This document shows positions 32,471-35,120 of a stretch of 35,120 bases of DNA, in pieces. Every line of letters begins with the position of its first letter. The stretch's first letter is position 1. Origin of the DNA: an uncultured Lachnospiraceae bacterium (lineage in GTDB: Bacteria > Bacillota > Clostridia > Lachnospirales > Lachnospiraceae); NCBI GenBank assembly GCA_900320485.1, contig ONSO01000009.1, positions 1-35,120 of the forward strand. Reading direction: 5' to 3'. Made by a program: the position numbers and the translations under genes. The notes under the pieces are model-generated. The model was not told the origin of the DNA, did not search any database, and worked only from the letters and a program-made list of their open reading frames with translations.

Positions 32471-33862
32471 CTAATTTTCAAACAAATTTTCCAGTCCAAG
32501 CAATATTGCTCCGTCTTCCGCTGCATGCCTTATTACGGAGTCTTCATACCCTGACTTGCTGACAAAATACATGTACTTCTCCTCAATGTGCGGAAAAGCC
32601 AACATCGCATTCTGTAGATCTTCGTACTCTTTGTGAGGCATTTTCGAATTTCTGAACTTGCATTCCACGAACATGCCCTTCTTCCCCGTTTTGTCTATCA
32701 TAAGAATGTCAACGTCATCCTCAGCCTTAATGCAAGGATTGTTCCCCCACCACTTTCCAATCTTATAAGGAACAAAAGGCAATTTCCCTTGTTTTGCCTG
32801 ACGAATAAAATACTCCTTGCATATTCCCTCAAATGCTTCTCCCATGTAATCAGATATTCCGCTCATGATCTCTTCCGATGCTGCGCTGGCACCTAGCATT
32901 TCGTAATATGCATTATTCGTAAACTCATATCGAAACCAAAAACGAAAAAAGTTGTCCGTTAACCTATAGATACCCTTGCGACCGCTCGCATCTTCCCCAC
33001 ACGGAACGATCTTTTCAACAAGTCGCATTGTCTGAAGAACCACAAGATACTTTGACACCTTGCTTTTTTCCTCATGCAGATAATCAGATATTTCCGATAC
33101 CTTATTTCGCCCGTTGGCTATCGCACTCAAAATGCTGTTATACACATTCGGCTCCCGAAGCTCCGCCTTCAAGAGATTGGATGGTTCTTCGTTCAGATAA
33201 GCACCTTTACGAATGATTGCCTTCGCTATGTTTTTCTCTATCGAATCCTGATCATCAAACGCTTCCAGATACCTGGGCACTCCTCCCAGAATGCCATATG
33301 CGATCAGTTTCTGCGTGGGAGAGTATTTTGGAAAAAACAGGCTGCTCTCATAATAATCAAAAGGAAGTACCTCCATGCTTGACGTCTGTCTTTCATGAAG
33401 CGGACTCTTATTTCCCATGATGTCGGATTCCATAAAACTTACCGATGACCCGCAAAGTATCAAAAAAATATTTTTATTGTTTTTCCACAAGTGATCTATT
33501 GCATGCTGCAGGATGGATTTTATAGTTGGATTCTCTTCCGCAATAAACGGAAATTCGTCAATGATCAGCACCGTCCTTTCATCAACTTTCCTGTCCACAT
33601 ATTCAAATGCATCTTTCCAGCCTTCAAATGATGCTATATATGCACCATCAAGTACCATCTGCACCATTTTTGAAAAGTCTTGGAGATTCAGCGAATCATT
33701 TTTCTCCTGTGCAGGGAAAAAAATGGAATTTTTCCCCTTGGCAAATTCCAGTAAAAGAGTGGTTTTTCCCACCCTGCGTCTTCCATACATCACAAGATAT
33801 TCAAACTTGTTGCTTTCATACAGCGAATTCAAGATATTTAACTCGTTTTCTCGTCCAATCAT
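32471..33862 (-). CDS. AAA ATPase with C-terminal PD-(D/E)xK-like domain (ATPase_2/DUF234 type)
   Basis: The 463-aa protein opens with MIGRENELNILNSLY and a Walker A near residues 27-37 (GRRRVGKTTLL). Walker B is VLIIDEFPFIAE near 98-109, and a sensor follows at IFLILCGSSVSFME. A winged-helix segment lies near 245-285 (YNSILSAIANGRNKVSEISDYLHEEKSKVSKYL is its centre). The end holds DDVDILMIDKTGKKGMFVECKF, which fits the D...ExK pattern of nuclease folds. This STAND-like family is common in archaea and gut anaerobes, with unknown or defence-related roles. AAAGGAAG precedes the ATG. A long palindrome and a LexA-like box lie upstream. Confidence 0.85.
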   Translation of the reverse strand: MIGRENELNILNSLYESNKFEYLVMYGRRRVGKTTLLLEFAKGKNSIFFPAQEKNDSLNLQDFSKMVQMVLDGAYIASFEGWKDAFEYVDRKVDERTVLIIDEFPFIAEENPTIKSILQHAIDHLWKNNKNIFLILCGSSVSFMESDIMGNKSPLHERQTSSMEVLPFDYYESSLFFPKYSPTQKLIAYGILGGVPRYLEAFDDQDSIEKNIAKAIIRKGAYLNEEPSNLLKAELREPNVYNSILSAIANGRNKVSEISDYLHEEKSKVSKYLVVLQTMRLVEKIVPCGEDASGRKGIYRLTDNFFRFWFRYEFTNNAYYEMLGASAASEEIMSGISDYMGEAFEGICKEYFIRQAKQGKLPFVPYKIGKWWGNNPCIKAEDDVDILMIDKTGKKGMFVECKFRNSKMPHKEYEDLQNAMLAFPHIEEKYMYFVSKSGYEDSVIRHAAEDGAILLGLENLFEN

Positions 33863-33876
33863 TTTTTGCTTCCTTT

Positions 33877-33905
33877 ATACTCATAAGTAGTCTACTTATG
33901 AGTAT
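33877..33905 (-). promoter_or_regulatory. 29-bp palindromic operator before the AAA ATPase gene
   Basis: ATACTCATAAGTAG (33877-33890), one T, and CTACTTATGAGTAT (33892-33905) form a perfect 14-bp inverted repeat ending 14 bp before the start codon. There is no T-run, so a protein-binding operator controlling this gene is more likely than a terminator. Confidence 0.7.
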
Positions 33906-34023
33906 TTTATCAAGCATATCATAAAAAGTCAATGTGTTACTTCAAAAAACCTTAAAGCAAAAAGGCGGTTAAGTATAAAACTGAATTTGCGAAAAACTAT
34001 TGACAGTATCCATAATCCAGAAA

Positions 34024-34056
34024 CTATGCTTCTGCGCCAGCAGAACGCCTTCTCAT
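34024..34056 (-). other. 10-codon ORF with a strong ribosome site, downstream of a LexA-like box
   Basis: GGAGGAG lies 2 nt before an ATG at 34056, which opens MRRRSAGAEA and then stops. A TTCTGC/GCAGAA hairpin overlaps its end. It may be a leader peptide for the ATPase gene, or the surviving start of a deleted SOS-controlled gene. Confidence 0.35.
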
Positions 34057-34070
34057 TTCTCCTCCACTTT

Positions 34071-34100
34071 CGAATGTATGTTCGATATTTTTATTATAAT
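34071..34100 (-). promoter_or_regulatory. LexA (SOS)-like box with adjacent TATAAT
   Basis: On the minus strand CGAACATACATTCG (34084-34071) differs from the Bacillota LexA consensus CGAACRNRYGTTCG at one position. A minus-strand TATAAT (34098-34093) lies 8 bp before it, where bound LexA would block transcription. The -35 is weak. Confidence 0.5.
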
Positions 34101-34149
34101 ACAGATTTTCGAAAATGGAAGAGAAATTATAGATCAAATCATTAAATAT

Positions 34150-35049
34150 TTATATTGTCTTCGCATTCATCTGTCTTAATGCATTTATAACGAACCCTCG
34201 TATAAAATCCTGAAGCCCCTCCTTCACCATAAAATAAACATATGAGTCCAGAACAAATTGTTTAGGCAGACCGCGGCCAACGATCTTAAAATTCCGAAAA
34301 CCGCGCTTTATGTATTGCTCCACTTCTTCTACTCTCATAAACGCTGGGCGCTTCATGCATTCGGCAAATGTCCTCTTATCGTCCGAATGATTAGGGCACG
34401 GGAAATTTACGTCACCGTCAAACTCCAACTGATGCCTGGACATTTCAAGATAATGCTGGGTACGATATTTGCATCCTGGTTGGCAGATTTCATTCACTAG
34501 GATCTCAATCCTGTCCGCCTGCGGCTGAATCGCCTTTAGTACCTTTTCATTTCGATTCAGATCATAATCCAAAACAACCAAATAATAATCCTTCTCAAGC
34601 TCCTGAAATAGGTTATCAAGCATCAGAATCCTCTTCGTCGTGGATGAAATGATTTTGTAATGGCTCCATGTCTTTTTTAGATAATCCTCCAAAATCGGAC
34701 TGTTCACCAAAACCTGATTCATCCCATTGTCCGCAAGGCGCATGATCAAGTTGCAGTATGTGTCATGGACGTGTTCCTCCGTGAGTAATGAATTCGTCCA
34801 TGTAAATCTGACGGGAATGCCCTTTGAATTGTACGCTGAAATAATCTGGCGAATTTCCTTAGCCGAGGAAGAACCGATCATGGTTCTCCCTCCATTCCAA
34901 ATCGCCCCGGGAAAGGTTCCGTAAACTGAACCAATTTTATAACCTTCCCGAAATGCCTCAGGATGTCGTTCCATCGCTAAAATAAATATGTGATTTAACA
35001 GCCCCAAATAGCAAAGCCCTGGCAAATGCCAATAAACCTCGTCACTCAT
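34150..35049 (-). CDS. U32-peptidase-like TIM-barrel protein of unknown function
   Basis: This 299-aa protein begins SDEVYWHLPGLCYLGLLNHIFILAM. Its features include GSVYGTFPGAIWNGGRTMIG near 41-60, a TWTNSLLTEEHV segment near 83-94, and a strand with VVLDYDLNRNEKVLKAI. A cysteine cluster follows near 185-235 (EILVNEICQPGCKYRTQHYLE, then NFPCPN and ECMKRP), and NFKIVGRGLP near 254-263. The strand order and the NExCxxGC...H pattern resemble U32 peptidases and UbiV-type proteins, where such cysteines can hold an Fe-S cluster. The start follows GGAG and overlaps the stop of the upstream gene (ATGA), so the two are coupled. I do not know its substrate. Confidence 0.6.
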   Translation of the reverse strand: MSDEVYWHLPGLCYLGLLNHIFILAMERHPEAFREGYKIGSVYGTFPGAIWNGGRTMIGSSSAKEIRQIISAYNSKGIPVRFTWTNSLLTEEHVHDTYCNLIMRLADNGMNQVLVNSPILEDYLKKTWSHYKIISSTTKRILMLDNLFQELEKDYYLVVLDYDLNRNEKVLKAIQPQADRIEILVNEICQPGCKYRTQHYLEMSRHQLEFDGDVNFPCPNHSDDKRTFAECMKRPAFMRVEEVEQYIKRGFRNFKIVGRGLPKQFVLDSYVYFMVKEGLQDFIRGFVINALRQMNAKTI

Positions 35050-35120
35050 TTTTGCTCCGTTTCGCTGTAGTACAGTTTCACCCGATTTTGCAGGTGATCC
35101 AACAACGCCTCCTTCGTAAT
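35046..35120 (-). CDS. C-terminal end of a gene running off the window
   Basis: Twenty-four codons and a TGA stop are visible (ending NRVKLYYSETEQK). The stop overlaps the start of the U32-like gene by 4 bases, so both are in one operon. Too little is present to name a family. Confidence 0.6.
   Translation of the reverse strand: MTKEALLDHLQNRVKLYYSETEQK

Overview
The window looks like a metagenome-derived contig made of two unrelated pieces. Positions 1 to about 1903 carry three minus-strand thioredoxin/TlpA-type genes of Bacteroidota style: a lipoprotein signal, WCGPC active sites, and tandem paralogs. At about 1903 this piece is fused, in the middle of genes on both sides, to a GC-rich Bacillota chromosome segment that fills the rest. 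The second piece is probably from a Lachnospiraceae-like Clostridia. The signs are a GerA/SpoVAF spore germination protein, a TSCPD protein, a UPF0340 protein, strong AGGAGG ribosome sites, TTGACA/TATAAT promoters and a CIRCE operator.

From 1.9 to 28.9 kb the order is: a truncated GH43 glycosidase divergent from a GH28 pectinase-like enzyme; a TSCPD protein; a MurG-like glycosyltransferase; an orphan cytosine-5 DNA methyltransferase; a structured intergenic repeat; UPF0340 (YwlG) behind a T-box-like leader; a polysaccharide deacetylase; an SLC13-type anion permease; a SpoVAF-like protein; an N-acetylmuramoyl-L-alanine amidase lipoprotein; a G3E GTPase without its CxCC motif; a CPBP membrane protease; an ABC-F protein; an unknown 187-aa protein; a reverse transcriptase (RT) cassette; a two-gene ABC exporter; a pair of large surface proteins (one with Fn3-like repeats, one with VWA and TIG domains); and a CIRCE-controlled Hsp20.

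The most interesting part is the RT cassette at 17.1-19.6 kb. A 137-nt element bounded by a perfect 16-bp inverted repeat, with a CTTAGCG just inside its 5' arm, lies 45 nt upstream of a 414-aa RT with an intact YSDD centre. The RT stop codon overlaps (ATGA) the start of a stand-alone PTS EIIC-like membrane protein. The ncRNA/RT/downstream-gene layout is that of a retron. However, the RT lacks a visible retron VTG motif, and I know of no described system that pairs an RT with an EIIC-fold protein.

From about 29 kb to the end the DNA becomes AT-rich and looks accessory. It holds a large lipoprotein with a solute-binding domain, a small secreted protein, a RhuM-like gene remnant interrupted by a 20-bp perfect hairpin, a tiny ORF with a repeated Lys-Cys-Thr-His motif, an AAA ATPase/nuclease-type protein behind a 29-bp palindrome and a LexA-like box, and a U32-like TIM-barrel protein coupled to a gene that runs off the window end. 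I saw no rRNA, tRNA, CRISPR array or intact transposase.
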